NCBI GenBank assembly: GCA_003254925.1
Contig: QANZ01034490.1
Location: 23,940 to 87,939 of the forward strand
From: Chamaecrista fasciculata
Lineage: Eukaryota; Streptophyta; Magnoliopsida; Fabales; Fabaceae
Direction of reading: 5' to 3'
DNA: 64,000 bases
The position numbers were made by a program, and so were the translations under genes. Below are positions 49,841-63,969 of the stretch, piece after piece. The notes below the pieces were generated by a model. It searched no databases. It worked only from the letters and a program-made list of their open reading frames with translations, and was not told the origin of the DNA. The stretch's first letter is position 1; each line of letters opens with the position of its first letter.

Positions 49841-52800
49841 TAGTTTTCACTCCGCCATCTATATGTCCTTTTTTATTTTTTTTCTTACTGTGGTGGGATT
49901 TGACCATCCTGATTTGCCTCCCAACTTTATTAACTGCCATTTTCACCAGGGGGACTAATTAATATTACACACGTACATTAACATCACATATACACACAAA
50001 ATCCTAACATTAATTCCTAGGATCTCCTCCATTAACTTTCCCTTTATCGTGTATTCAATTATAGTCCCATTCTTATTGCATGCCATAATTGCAACAGCAA
50101 AATAAGATGCCAATTGCCACCCATCTCTTGCAACGGACTCAACTCTATTGCCACGTGGTCAATTGCACGACCAACACACGTGGCAGCCTCTGAGTGGCCC
50201 GTGGAGGCTTAGATTACATGTCTCCCACCACTCTCCCTTGTTCTCTAGCTCCATCCCTCAAAAGGAACATATATGTAATTAAAACAGAATCTAAATTAAA
50301 CAAAAGGGGATTGTAAATCTAATATTCATTAATAAGTTGAAGTTTACATATAAAGCCAGAAATATGAGGCAAATAACTTATTATTCTTCTGTTCCGTGAT
50401 ACCTATATGGTGGGTGGGTCTTTGTCCTTGCTGCGTCTTCACAAACTAGAGGTCCTTACAATTCATCGCCCATATATTATTATTTATTATATTATTAAAT
50501 TTAAAATTCCATTTCTTATGTCACTTTCTGTTGCGTTGGACTTCTCTATGCACCTCCACTTGTATCAAAGAATAAGGAAAAAAATCATTTCAAATATCTA
50601 GTGTCCAATATCATATCAACTTGCCCAAATCTTATTAAATCCACAAGTCTTTTTAACCAATAATGTTTCTTCACAAATATTTATATATTTCCCAAAATTC
50701 TATATATATCTATATATATATAGTTAATTAGCTAAGCTCATTGATAAATTTTCCAAAGTAGTATTGTTCTTTAATTAGATGAAATTGAACATCTGAGTGT
50801 TTTGTGTATATCCAATTGTATATAAAGATATTAATATTGTTTATCTATTAATCAAGTTTCTCAAATATTTCAAATGTCAAATTATCTCATATACAGCTAT
50901 TAAAATTTATTTGAAGCCTGGAGGACATCATCGCAGTGAAAACAAAAAAAAGGACTTGACAGAATTCATAGTCACATGTAAAATGGAATATAAAATATGT
51001 GGAATCTTTTTGTACTTGCAATAATTTGTTAACTTGTTGCAGATTTTTTTTTTTTGTTTTAAAGAAAATAAATAAAAATTTCTAGAAAGCTCTTGGTTTT
51101 TGTTTGTTTTGAAAAAGGACATATATAACCTGTAACCACTAACCAGGGATATTTGAACACTTGTGTTACCTAATTAATTACGTCACTGGGTTAAGTTAGG
51201 GTGAAAAAGCAATAATAATTAAAGAGCTTCGAAATTCAAATAATTAATGACAGAAGGGCCTTAAATTTCTCCTATGAAAACGATAACCTAATCTTCAAAT
51301 TGATTATCGATTGAGACCCATTATTTTCCCTTCTCATGATTCTCATCCTCATCTTCATGTGATGAATTATATATTCTCATCCCTAATATAGGGGATATAT
51401 ATCATGCTAAGATGCTGATATTAATATTATTTTGAATACTAGTGGTTCACTAAATGAGAACTGTTATAAATTAGTCTTCATTAAAAAAACTTCATTCTAA
51501 GTATAAATTATGAGCTAAAGATGGAGCATGTATGCATGCATGAGCTAAAGATGTGTACTGTTGTTATTGAATATTGCTCACATAAATCATATTAAATTAG
51601 TAAATTGTTGACTTTTACAAAAGTGAGATTAATGATAATTAGACCTATACAAAATTACAAACCGAATTTGAGGAATAGATATATAAAATACATGAAATAT
51701 CAATCCAAAAAGTGGCCAGCAGTTATTTCCCACTGATATATATATACACTGATTGGGTTATGTATGGACAATATGGTATGGAGCACGACAACACATACGA
51801 AACTTCCTTCAAACTTCAAACTCAATTCATTATTTCTCTATATCTTAGGAGCCTGTGAATCTATGTTCAAATATTTTTCTCTTTTTCGAAGCATTTACCT
51901 CCTCAAGAGATGATTGGATGAAATTAATTAACTGGCTTAATTATAAACTACTTCTTTTCATAGGTTAGGTTAATATACTTTTTAGGAATCTACTCCTTCT
52001 CTGTCTTTTTGTATTCTTATATAAGTAAAATACTAGCTAGATATGCACGTACATAGATAATGAGTGATGAATATAATTAATGTAATTTAGAAAGTATATA
52101 TAGCAGATTCAAACTTATTCATGTTTGTCTACATTAATATATATAGAGTCCAACTTCCATTCTTTCTTTCAAAACAAGTATATTACACATAGATCATGAT
52201 GGGATTGTAGGTAGATTATATTATGTACCATTTTTTTGGGTTTTGTTCTTTTCATAATTTGAGCAATTATGTTAATATATCCAATCTTAACGTACAAGCT
52301 TTTCTGGGTTACATATATCAAGAATTGAATTTGATTATTGCTTTACAATATGAAAGCATCGATCATAAAGAATGGGTTAGTTGGCTAATTGGTCCAAAGT
52401 TGCTTTAGTCACCAAATTTCAAAAGTTCACGGGTTGGTATGATTGTTTTCCCCTTTTCACTATTCAGTAAAAGTAAGATAAAATCTAGCTGATTACTTAA
52501 GCAAATAATAATAAGATTAGAATATATTTAATAACCTTAAATTTTAGGCCACGACATAAAATATTATTGAGCTTTAAAAATTGATGGATTATTCAAATTT
52601 TTAATTTTAATTATTCAACATTTTTTTTTTATCAAAACATTATGTCAAAAAAGTGAGGTTATTTCAGATAGTGAGTATTTGTAGTTAAAAATTTAAATAC
52701 CCTGTTTATCAATTTATTTAAAAGTTTAAAGATTTGTATGTTAACTTATAAAATTCCTGTATTTTTTGGCCCAACCTAAATTCAAAAATTCTCAAAAATA

Positions 52801-55800
52801 CATATTTTAGCTTAATAATAATAATAAGTCATAGCCCTCATAACTGACAGCAAAACTCTCCATATGCTCTATAGCTCTCATGAATCATACGAGATTTGTG
52901 AGGAATAAAACATCAACTTAGTCAAACGATCACTCATGATGCTGGAATTCCGAACGTATCCATTTTCTTCCATTTTAGACTTGCACCCCTTTTCCTATTA
53001 TGTCTACATGTGAGTTTGATATCAAACAAATTTGGGGTACTTTTAGAAATCATAGTTATCAAGGTAGTGTTAAAATTTAAAAGAGGACCAAAACGAAATT
53101 GAAAATTGATATCGTTTCTTAATCTGCCAACGTCCACCGGTCCTGCACCAACTCTGTTGGGGGTGGGGGGGTTTGGTCCTAAGAGAGCCTCTAATAATTA
53201 AATTAGTATATTGACAGAGTAAGAGTAAGTGATATGTAAGTTATGTTTAGATGTTACCTGTAGTCTTATTTAATATTTATAGAGTTTGAGGGTAAGGATC
53301 ATAGGGTTTAGGCCCACCTATACCGTTAGTGAAGAGAGGGCATCGTTGCTTTAATTGTCATAACAACGACATGTGGTGCTTGGTGCTTCGGTTGGGTATA
53401 GGGTGAATTCGATCACTCACCTGACTCTGAAGGGTCTGGTGCTCGTGGCTAATCGGGTTCTACTACCTTATTAAAAACTTACGTGTATCTTTCATATTTT
53501 TTTATATAAATAATAATAATAAAGATGTTAGGTTTGTGTGCTTGGATAGATGAATGTAGAGAGAATTGAAGAGACTTGGGTGTGATGGTAATAATGGAAG
53601 GTAAGGACTATGTGTGTGTAGGTGATTGCATTGCGAGTCACATGTGCTTCCCACCATGCAGACAAGGGAGGCCCCTACCAAAGCTAGTTGTTGAAAATTG
53701 AAATATCATACCCTATTATTTCACATGGATTCAAAACTTGAATGCCAAAAGATCCTTCTTTTTCCCATTGGATTTTCTTTCCCATTCATATCTATCTTCA
53801 TATATATATATATAAAAGACTCGCTTCCATAAGAGATAAGATTCATCTGCTAAATCTGTCTTAATCACTTTAGTTACGTTATGTTATGCCTCCTGTCTCC
53901 TGTCTCCTGTCTTTTTCATCAGTTCAATTTTTTCGTTCTCTATCAAATGGCAAAATGTTAATTAATGAAGAACTGTTTCATGCCCTGAACCTGAAGCCAG
54001 GAGGGTAAAATTAATTAACTTTCTATGCAAAAATGTTAACTCTACACTGTGTTGTTGTTTTTCTTTTTTCCTTTGGTGCGATGCCTTTAATGTGTTTGTG
54101 AATAAGTACCTATGAATCATGGAAGGCTTCTGACTTTTTCTTTCCTAGATACTCTCTACCAAAACATGAAAAAGAAAAAGAACACTTTAATTTTAAAAGC
54201 TAGCTAGCTAGCTACCAAAATTATGGAAAGAATCAGTAACATTTGAATAAACTATACATATATTCTTTACTGTACTTTGTTGACAAATATTATAAAGGTA
54301 AACATAAACAAAGCAGGATGAAGAACTTTTGTTTTGGTGCTAGGATGAAGAAGAACTTGAGTCTTGGCTTCTAAGGATTAACTCTGATTCTGAATCATCA
54401 TCAAATGGCATACAGACAATTGTATTCAAATCTGATTCAAGGAACACATATAACATAATGAAACAGGCGTACATACATGATCCTGCTGCAAGATGCTCAC
54501 TATCTATTTGATGTTTTTTCAGACTTGTCAGACACACTATTATAAAACTTACTGAGCCTGCATATATGTACTATGAATCATGAAAGTAGTCACTTTCTTC
54601 ACAGACTACAGAACTCACACCTGAATGCCTCTTTACTGAATAATTCACACCATTCATATAAATCTTTGGCACATTAATATCTAGCCAAAGCTATTGTTTT
54701 CCATTTGCAATATCAATTGTATATATACATGGTTTTGTTTTCAAGTCACTGGGGGCAACAAATTTAAACACTTTCTCTTTTTTGTCAGTTGAGTTTGAAA
54801 TATGGACGAGGGTGGTTTAGTTATAGTAGTAGATAATTAAAGATATGGGACACCACGCACGTTATTATTATTATGAGGGTAAATTCAAACCCAAGCCTAT
54901 GGGAGTAAATAGTTACTCTATTTACTAATTATATCTATCTAAATATTCTGGGACCCTTAATTTGCTTAGGGTAAAATAAAGCCCTTCTCTCTTCATAAAT
55001 CATTTTCTTGGGGCGAGGATGGTTTGAAATTGAAGAATTGAATGGATTGAAGTCTGAAGTGTATCTTATATTGGGAAGAAGTAGGGAAAAAGACCATCAC
55101 ATTAAAGATTAAATAGAAGCCACATCCACCAATGAAAGCCAGAATCTCAAATTTAAATGACTCCTTTTGATGAGATATGGACCTCACCAATATTATTATT
55201 GTTATTATCCTGATGTCCAAATCCATCGCTATCTTTGATCTCTTCTCCTTTATCTTTTTGCCCCCAATTTGTGAACTTACTTTTGTTCATGTAATATTTA
55301 AGTTTTCCAGGGAGATTTTAGCATTTTAATGTCATATGTGAATGAATTCAAGTTTCACAGCTCAAGGGAACGAAAAACAAAAAAAAAAATAGAAAAAAAT
55401 GAAGAAGAAAAAGGAATTATGAGGAGATATATTTCAATAACGTTTATGATAAAGCAGGTATACATCCTATCATCATGCAAAATTTTCGCCATAATTTGAG
55501 ATAACCCACTAAAATGGTTGGTTTAGGTTGATCGATATGTCAAATTTTGGTTGAAAAATATTGAAGTGGAGGTTAGTGGACTTCCAATCGATCCAAGACG
55601 TCATAATCCGAGCCATGTGCCTGATTGGCAAATTTCTGAATCGGGATTTTTAGGGTTGGCTTGGGTTTATATTGGATTTTCCATTCATTACAAGAATCTA
55701 ACACCGTGATGGCATTTTGGAAAAAAATAAATGAAGAACTAGATTTGCAAATACTATTTTTTTTAATGTTACTATTTTTGCTGAATGATAGATTGATAGC

Positions 55801-57080
55801 TTTGGAATTTAGCTTGGCCAGCTAGTTCTCCAATTAACCCACTTGCTATTTTGTTTTTCCTTTTTTTTGTGATTTATTTTTCCAATTCTGTTTGCCTTAA
55901 TATTGGAGAAACTCCAAGCCTTTCACCCATCAAAAAAGAAGAGAAAAGCAGACTTGTTAATATTGTTGTAGAAGGAAAAGAAAGAACATGATAACAAGGA
56001 TATTCTTTACTGATAGAAGAGGCAAAAGGGAGCACTGCTTATAGCAAGAAACTTTGCTCAACAATTATTTTTGCTAATAGCCAGGAGCAAGTGTAGTGTA
56101 TAAACTCAAGAAATTATAACTGATGTTGAATCTTAGTCCAATTATTTCTATTTTCTTCCTCCAAATGAAGTGACAATTTGACTGTCAGGAATCTTGGTTA
56201 ATACGCATAATTAAGCAGCAACTCTGAATGCTTATAACAAGTAGCCAAATTCATTACTACGAGTTTATAAAAAATCTTATCTCAACCAGCAGGGCAATCT
56301 ACGTCAATACTGTCAAGTAGTCATTAGATATGTTAATATATTCAATTATATCTAAAAGAGATTTTTTCCACCTTATAATTTTCTGTCTTTTCACTAGCGA
56401 TAGTAGGACAAGATTTCTTAACAAAGAAAGAAAGAAGAAAAAAATCTACCATCACCCAATTAAATTGAAAAGAGAAACAGCATAATCATTCATTAATTAA
56501 AGGCATTGGCTAATATTGAAGCCCACTCATAATTCATGATTGCACTTCATGATTTTGAAATACACGTTGTGACATAATCTTTTCAAAGAAGTAGTCATGC
56601 AATCATGCTTGGGCCCTTAACACACATGGCGTTACGTGAGTTACCTTGTACAATACTTCAAGACAACTAACCACGGATACAAAAATCACCACATAACATT
56701 CTTAACCATTTTAGTTTTTATACACTGCTATATATCTCACTGCTTTGACACCCTCACATCACACGGCCCCGAAAAAAAAAACAATTATACAAGATTCTGA
56801 ATGTTATTTCACCAAGTATACTTGAACTTTTGTTCTTTAGCACACCAATTGATATGGGGGTGACTTCAGAGTTAAACGAAAACTTGGTGAAGGAAAATAC
56901 TTACAATTCAATTGATGCTACTAACGGTGTGCAAAGAGAGTTGAATCAATAACGCATGGAAGAAGTGCATGTAAAAGATTTCCTTGTAGGGCATAGAACA
57001 TATATTTACACAGTACACAGGCCCAACAAATATTGTAGTTTTAGAGGTATCGAACAAATTATAGCGTTATGTTCTTTGAC
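49841..57080. other. Gene-poor interval between TCP20 and YSL6
   Basis: About 7.2 kb, AT-rich, covering the distal TCP20 promoter and the 3' flank of YSL6. It holds a G-box pair (listed separately), GCTA repeats near 54203-54217 and a (CTCCTGT)n run near 53889-53912. A somewhat GC-richer stretch at about 53130-53470 may be an old repeat. A 65-codon minus frame at 54340-54537 ends in acidic and serine-rich residues but has no known relatives that I recognise. Confidence 0.45.
50151..50183. promoter_or_regulatory. Two G-box/ABRE-like CACGTGG motifs upstream of TCP20
   Basis: CCACGTGG at 50151-50158 and CACGTGG at 50177-50183 lie about 920-950 bp upstream of the TCP20 ATG and beyond the MITE. 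Paired ACGT cores are typical of bZIP target promoters. This is a sequence match only. Confidence 0.35.
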
Positions 57081-60000
57081 TCAGATGGTTGCAGAGGGCC
57101 CGAAGTACATGCAGATTGGAGGATTGATCCTCAAAATGGAGAGTATTGCTGATGGGATTGTCCAAATCCCATCACCACATATCAAACCTGAAGCAACTGC
57201 TCCAGCATAGTCCTCTGCATCTTTCCTATTCAAACGCTCCCATATAAATAATATCACAGTCCCAATAAACATATCAACAGCAAAGTAGGCACCAATATAG
57301 AATGGAACTGCCATAGCCATTGGGATAGGTATATACTGTGAGATCTTAGTAGGAACCACATCCCTCAGAAGGTTAATAACTAGAGCGGCCACAAAGAACC
57401 CACAACACAAGGCCAGGCAGTGCTTTGGAAGTTCGGAGAATCCCTCAACGCCGAGTATGGCCATTTCCCTAAAAATAACAGCATAAGGTGCTTTATAGGG
57501 ACCATCAGGTGACCCAATATCAAAAGCAGTCCAGAACAACCAGAATGTGAGAGGGGCAATGATACAGCCCATGGCCGTTCCAACAATCTGGCTCACGAAC
57601 ATGGACTTCGCCGATGAGAGGGTGAGGTAACCTGTCTTGAAATCTTGCATGAGGTCTGCTGCGGTTGAGACAATGGACATCATCACAGCACAAGATGCTA
57701 TACCTGCTATCACCCCACCCTTAGGGCCGACCGATGCGGCAATAACAAAAAGACCGATCTTTCCATAAGTGGAGGCCAGACTCCAGTCTGTGAGCCCCGT
57801 GCCATAAGAGTTGCAAAAGGCAAGAGCAGGGGCCAGGAGGTAAGAGCACAGAACCAAGTACCATTTAAGAGGAGGAAAAATAATCGGAATTGTTACAATA
57901 GATATTGCAGCAAGACCAACATATCCGGAGGCTGCAAACCAGAATGGTATCCTATCCTTTAGAAATACCTCATCCCTCTTTCTTTGTTCTGCTTGTAGTT
58001 CAGAACACTCACCATCTGATAACATGCATAAGAAGATAATTAACATTCAACATTGATAGATAGCATACTTGAAGTCAAAAAGTCAGCAAGGACTAGCAAG
58101 ACACACAAATGAGAGATATGTAAGTCCAGAAAGTCCACTGACATTGCCTACTGAAGAATTCGTGTTCATTGTGGGTTATACTTGTAATCAGATCAGATAT
58201 CAGATGTCCAGACTCTAGATCAAGCTATACAATAATTTAATATTCTGTTCAGAAAATAACAAATCCTAATAATTTAATATTCTGTTCATTGAGGAGGGGA
58301 GAGGAGACTTTTATAATTATTATAGATCAAAATCAATTTATACTCCTCAATCTAGGTTTTTCTGTGAGAATCAACGAACTCTACTAGATTACTGTTCAAC
58401 AAAAATACAACTCAATTTATTGTCCACGCAGACAAGCCATCTTGTTGCTGAAGACTCAAGGTTATAATATAGACAGTTAAATATTGGAAAAAAAGTATTA
58501 AACACAAGCATGACAACATTTACCATAACTTACTGAAGAAATGATAAGGTTGATACAAAATAGGAGTGGGTTAAAATGAAAGAAAGATGCACTTTTGTTA
58601 ATGAATGTAATAAGGAGCATTCATGGTACTCACCGAGGACCTCTGACACAACAGGAAGGTTGTTCTGTTTAGAACTTGTCCTACACATCTCCCTTACTGT
58701 TATCATTATAATCTTGACCAAATTGTAAATACCATCGCCCAAAATAAGGGAAATGGATATGAACACCTGCACAAAACATGAACAGGAAGAAAATGCTATA
58801 GTGTGGAATCAGAAGAAATATAACAATTAACTACTGCAACCATTTTGCTTTGTCACACCTTATATCCGTAGAGACCTTTAAAATCATTGCTACCAAGGTC
58901 AGCTGGATACCAGTCCCCAGCATGTTTGGAGATGAGGGGCCAAAGGAAACCCCATGATAAGATAGCTCCAAGAAGAACTGAACAATTGACTATGTGAGGA
59001 CATATGAGACCACACCCAACATAAGTTGGACTAAAGTCAAAGTAGAAGCTGCATGCAAACAAAGACATGTAAGTTCTTTGGCAATTACTTGTGTCACAAA
59101 ATTGTACAAGTCTCCCTAAGTTTCTTCATAAATTATTCACTGACCATTGTTTCAGTATTTTCCAATTATAGGAATTCTGATTATTTATTACAAGCTGAGA
59201 GCATAAATGGAACATAACTCTAGACTAGGGTTGTAATCAAAATATAGAAGTTTTTGCTTGAAGTGAATCCTCAATCCTCAGAAAAATTTATAATCAGTAT
59301 ATTAATCCTCAGACTAGGGTTGGTATCACAGTCACATATTCCTTTCACTCAGTTTATCTTCTATATTACTTTAATCTCTGTTTTCTCACTCTCTTATGTT
59401 AATAGCAACATAAAGCCCACATCCAAAGCATCTTCATTTTCAACTCATTGAACAATTCATATGTTCATATCACATACAATAACCAAGAACAGCATCTTTT
59501 TTTTTTCTTTGACAAGAGGGCGAGTGAATTATGACAGAAGACACCGGTGAAAACCAAAATAATAAGAGCCTTACCTGTTCTTAAATAGTGTTAGTCCAAA
59601 GCTAGGGAAATTGTCAAATCCACACGAATCCCCAATACCACTGAAAAACCACTTAAAGCAGCTCCAGCAGAAACTTATGCTTAAGTACTTGCCTAGTTGC
59701 CGGACTTGGTTCCTATAAGATTATCAAAGAAAATAAAATTAATTGGAAGAAAACAAAAGAAAATAGCAGCAAACATAACCTATGCATAAATTAAATCGTC
59801 ACAAAAGTATTTCCACAATGTTCTGATTAAAACCAGTGAGTAATAACAGACAGGTTCAGGGACAAGTGCAGCTCCCACATCTTGTTCTCAGGCAGTATAA
59901 AAAAGATCATGGTTCTAAAACAAGGGATTGTTCTCAGTGATCAGAAATTAACATAATTTGTTGTACATACTCTGCAAGTTCGGCGCCAGTTTTTGTGTGG

Positions 60001-62354
60001 AAGCTGTTAATTAACATTGCTGTTGCTGTTCCACTGGGATATGTAAGCTTATAATCCATGACCATAACCTGAAAATTCATGTGTGGAGATCAAGAGCCAA
60101 ATTTCCAATCATTGGTACAGGAAAGAATCTACACAACAGATTTCCATAATTAGGAATTTATATTAGCGTACACAAAGTAAAAATTCATAACTAAGGTTTT
60201 CACTCTCTCCAAACCCCCTTCTTCCAGCTGTCCTCAGTTTAACTCAACTAACTACTAAGGGTGTCACCTTCTCATTAGTTAAAAGCAATAAACTATAAAC
60301 TTACACTCTATAGGTTGAGGGGACCACTTTCAACAGATTAAAAATCAATTAATCATGCTCTAGTATGCTTTCTTGCAGAAGATCAGATATCCAGCAGAAA
60401 AACCAAGTACATGGAAGTTAATATTATTGGAGAGGTGCAGTCTTCAAATTGATGGTTGAACATATACTCAAGGACTCAAATAAATAAAAATTTCAATATA
60501 CATAAAAGCCTAAAACTCAAGCCAAATTTATGTTTGTCTTCTGAATCCAAAGGAACATTTTTTCTGTCCTTGAGCTTGAATTTCTAGTCAAGCAAAATTT
60601 CCTCAGATTAAACCAAAAAACGAAAAAAAATAAACTAGAACACGTAATTAAAAATATATTTCTTTCTTTTTGATAAAATCCAGTGAAGTAGTAATGACGA
60701 CAAAGATTACCTTCCTAAGTGGGACAAGACTGAAAAGCCCAAGGAAACTGACAACAAACATGAAACCTATCATCCAAAGCAAACCAGGATTTATAACATC
60801 TTCAGCCCTGTTACCAGGGTAATCTGGGCCAATGAGCTGATATGTTCTCTCATCCATGGCGATCAGTGACGAACCAAACCCCCCTGCCAATAATATTACA
60901 GATAGCACATTAGAGAAGTATATGGGAAAAAACATGCCACTATTAGCCCACTATATAAAAGGTAACTCTCAGATAAACTGTTCTCAAGGTAAAAAGGCCT
61001 ATCTTATATCAAGAATTGGAATAGGACATCAGCCCAGAAAGAAACTTCAAGCAGTAATGATGTATGATGAACTGTGACAGGTAGCACTGTGACTATACAT
61101 GTTAAAAAGGTTATAAAATAAGACAACAAGATGCAACGGGCAAGAATAAACTGGTAGGCAGAAAACTGAGATCCTCACTCTGTCTGGTTTCAACCAAGCT
61201 TCCGCAGGTATTTAATTTCATTTACTTCATATTAAGTTAACTTTTTTTTTTTTTGATGAATCTTTGAAGCTCATTAGTTGGATATCAGAGACTAACATGT
61301 AACGGTAAAGATGAAAAAAGTAGCAGAAAGATCGAAAGATAAAATTATGGACTAGATAAGAGGGAGTAAATGGACGTCACATTCATTTAATGTTCCCCTG
61401 ATTTACGTTTGGCTTTCTATTATGTTAGTATATTTCAATTGGCCAAAATTTAGGCAGTGGGACTATTGAATCAGCCAAAATGTTCCCTTGACATCATAGT
61501 TCGCTTATTCAGAAAAAAACTGGTCAACAGATGTGGGATTTGAATTAATTTGATTAGCGAAAACTTTCTAATACGGAGATTGCAATTATTCTCCATACAG
61601 TCTTTTGACTAAATTGTAGTGGACCTGATACCCTCAATAATATTTTTTTAACCCATGGAGGAGAATTTTGTACCAAGCTCTCACTGTCTCATTTCCTCTA
61701 AATAAATAATAGTCGACTTTTCAAGCATCCAAATCCCTATCATTCGTGCAGCACATAAAAAAGAGAGAATGGTTCCTTTTCAAGGTTTGTAAAGTTTTTT
61801 TTAGCAGTTGACTTATATGGCCACAGCATAAGTTTAGAGAAAGGGAACATAAACAAAAATCAAGAAGGCACAAAGCCAATAATCCCCAAGCTACACCATC
61901 AGATCTCGAGGTATAATGAAAACAAAAATTACAACCAAACATTTATAATCCCACAAAACAAGAAACAACATACAATTAAATGAAGGAGGGAAGAGTTACC
62001 GCTGAAAGCGAGGCCATAGCAAGCAACAACACAAGTCTGAATGACGGTATTCTCCTGTCTGGTAAAAGGTTTGGTGAAGAATCCCAATTTGGTCATGAAA
62101 CCCGTCCACGTCTTCACGAAGAAGAACCCAAGCAACCCAGCCGCGACGTTCAACGACGGGATAATCCCGACCGTCAGATTGAGCTTGTGGGTGATGATGC
62201 AGAAAAGACTTCCTAACACCGCACTCACCAACAGCCCTCTGATGGTGATCTGCTCCTTCCATTCCGGGATGCTCTCGGATTCCGATAACGGAGCCTTCTG
62301 AGAATCACGAAGCAAAGGCTCCAAAATTTCGACGGACGAGCTCTCAGTCCCCAT
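57081..62354 (-). CDS. YSL6: Yellow Stripe-like metal-nicotianamine transporter YSL6
   Basis: Seven exons: 62000-62354, 60711-60883, 59971-60068, 59575-59712, 58859-59048, 58634-58766, 57081-58015. They join in frame to 673 residues, the usual YSL size. The protein is an OPT-family membrane carrier. After a polar N-terminus of about 35 residues come about 14 hydrophobic segments, with family phrases such as [73 protein letters not shown] and a C-terminus [15 protein letters not shown]. These last features match Arabidopsis YSL6 closely as I remember it. YSL6, with YSL4, has been reported to move iron out of chloroplasts; another report places it on internal membranes such as the tonoplast. 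Direction and location here are inferred. The start opens MGTESSS, as in relatives. The neighbouring TCP20 supports orthology. Confidence 0.95.
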
Positions 62355-63744
62355 GAAGGCGATTCAGATAGATAGATAGATAGATTCCTTTCAAGAATTT
62401 CGGATTCAATCAGAATGGGACCCGACGGACCTGAGATACTGAAATATAGGGGGTAACGAATTAGGTTACGTGAATCGGATTAGGGCATGGTTGGCATTAT
62501 TGGCGTTGACAGAGAAGAGTACAAAATCCGTTGAAAGGTTGGTGAAGAGCTTCGTATTACGGAACTGTCATTTTGTATTTTGGGAATTGTTATGAGTTAT
62601 GACACTGAGGATATTCACTACCAGTTTATCACCAATTCAAGATCTTTCTTTATACGTTATGGGCAATAAAAGTAATAAAATAATATCATTCTGACAAAAA
62701 TAGATAATTTGTTCGCAAGCAGATATTTTGGTTTTCTTGCTATAACAGACTAGGAATCTCAGCGAATTCCTTTGAATATGGGCAAAGTATGCTCTTGGGT
62801 TCATCCGCACCACACCGCGAGGCGCAAGCCTCACTCCTAATCCTTATCCAGTTGCAGGTTTCACACTTCCAAATGAATTACATGATGTGAGATTTGAGGT
62901 TTGGATAGCATTTTTATTTTTTAGAATTACATGATGTGATCAACTCATTATAGTTAATGAAAAGTTTATTTTAGGAGCATGATGCAATAAGTCTTGAGTC
63001 TAAAAAATTATTGATGCGGTTGTCTGTATTTAGTATTTACTGTCCCTATATAGTTATTTATAATTGACCCGCCTCACTAAATAAGATCAAAATACATTGT
63101 TTCATTAAAGTTTGTAAAATCTAACGGTTTTAAATTACTCAAATCCAAAAAATTCTAAAGAACTTAAATTTAGAGGATCTAATTTCTAAAATTAAATCAC
63201 ATAAAAAGGTAAAATAATTTAATACTAAAAAATAATAGAAAAAAAAATACGACTTGAGCTATTGACTTGGAGATATTCAGAAGTTGAGTTTCAGATGGCA
63301 AGGATGATAAGAAAACAAAATTAATAATTAACATTTGATAACTTGACTAATGCCACAAATTAAATTAGACATCTTCAGAAACTACCTCAGTAACCTCACA
63401 CACCACACTGTTACAAAGTTTAAATTATTACATTAAGCTTTAAGCAACCGGGTTTTTTTTGGGGGTTAGCAACCAACTAAAAATATGAAACATGATTTTT
63501 TTCAAGTCAGGCGGAACCCAAAAGATTTTGCGACGCGAAGAGTGGGCCAATGAGGTTCGATGGACCAGTTTCCGAAATGGGCCGAGTCAAAATTTTAAGG
63601 TTCGATGGAGATGAGCTGGAAAAATGCTTTGGGAACACTCATGAAAAGCAAGTTGAAAATTACGTAATATACGTATAAGTTGCTAAAGCCTAAAGATTTT
63701 GAATTTGTTGGAAATTACGTGTTGTCAAATACTTAATATTATTA
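62355..63744. other. YSL6 upstream region
   Basis: Promoter and leader side of YSL6. A (GATA)n run of about 20 bp (62366-62385) lies 11 bp upstream of the ATG, probably in the leader. The rest is AT-rich with no supported gene; the frame at 62637-62834 is not convincing. Confidence 0.5.
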
Positions 63745-63915
63745 CCGACAAGTGTTTGGTGCAGTGGTAGGCGAGTTGCACCCCAGATTGAGAGACCCGG
63801 GTTCGAACCTTGGAGTCGACATTTGTTGGGAGAGCTTTAACTGTTCGCTTCCCGGTCCGAATGGGATTAATCTTTGCCTAAACCAGAATACGGATACGTG
63901 GATTTTGAAGGGGGT
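63745..63915 (+). mobile_element. tRNA-derived SINE with Pol III A and B boxes
   Basis: A box-A-like GGTGCAGTGGTAGGCG starts at 63758 and a near-perfect B box GGTTCGAACC lies at 63800-63809, about 40 bp apart as in type 2 Pol III promoters. The sequence does not fold as a complete tRNA and continues past the B box with TTCGCTTCCCGGTCCGAATG, so it is a SINE rather than a tRNA gene. It may belong to the Au-like group. I could not fix the ends or a target duplication. Confidence 0.6.
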
Positions 63916-63967
63916 TTAACTGTTTAATAAGTGTCCTTTTCACAGACCATTTGAAATTTTAAACACG

Positions 63968-63969
<2 letters not shown>

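Noticed and set aside
53130..53470. GC-richer stretch that might be a solo LTR
   Set aside because: I could not define TG...CA ends or a target duplication.
56956..57210. 84-codon plus-strand frame at the YSL6 3' end
   Set aside because: Its second half is antisense to the conserved YSL6 C-terminus and it has no recognisable features.
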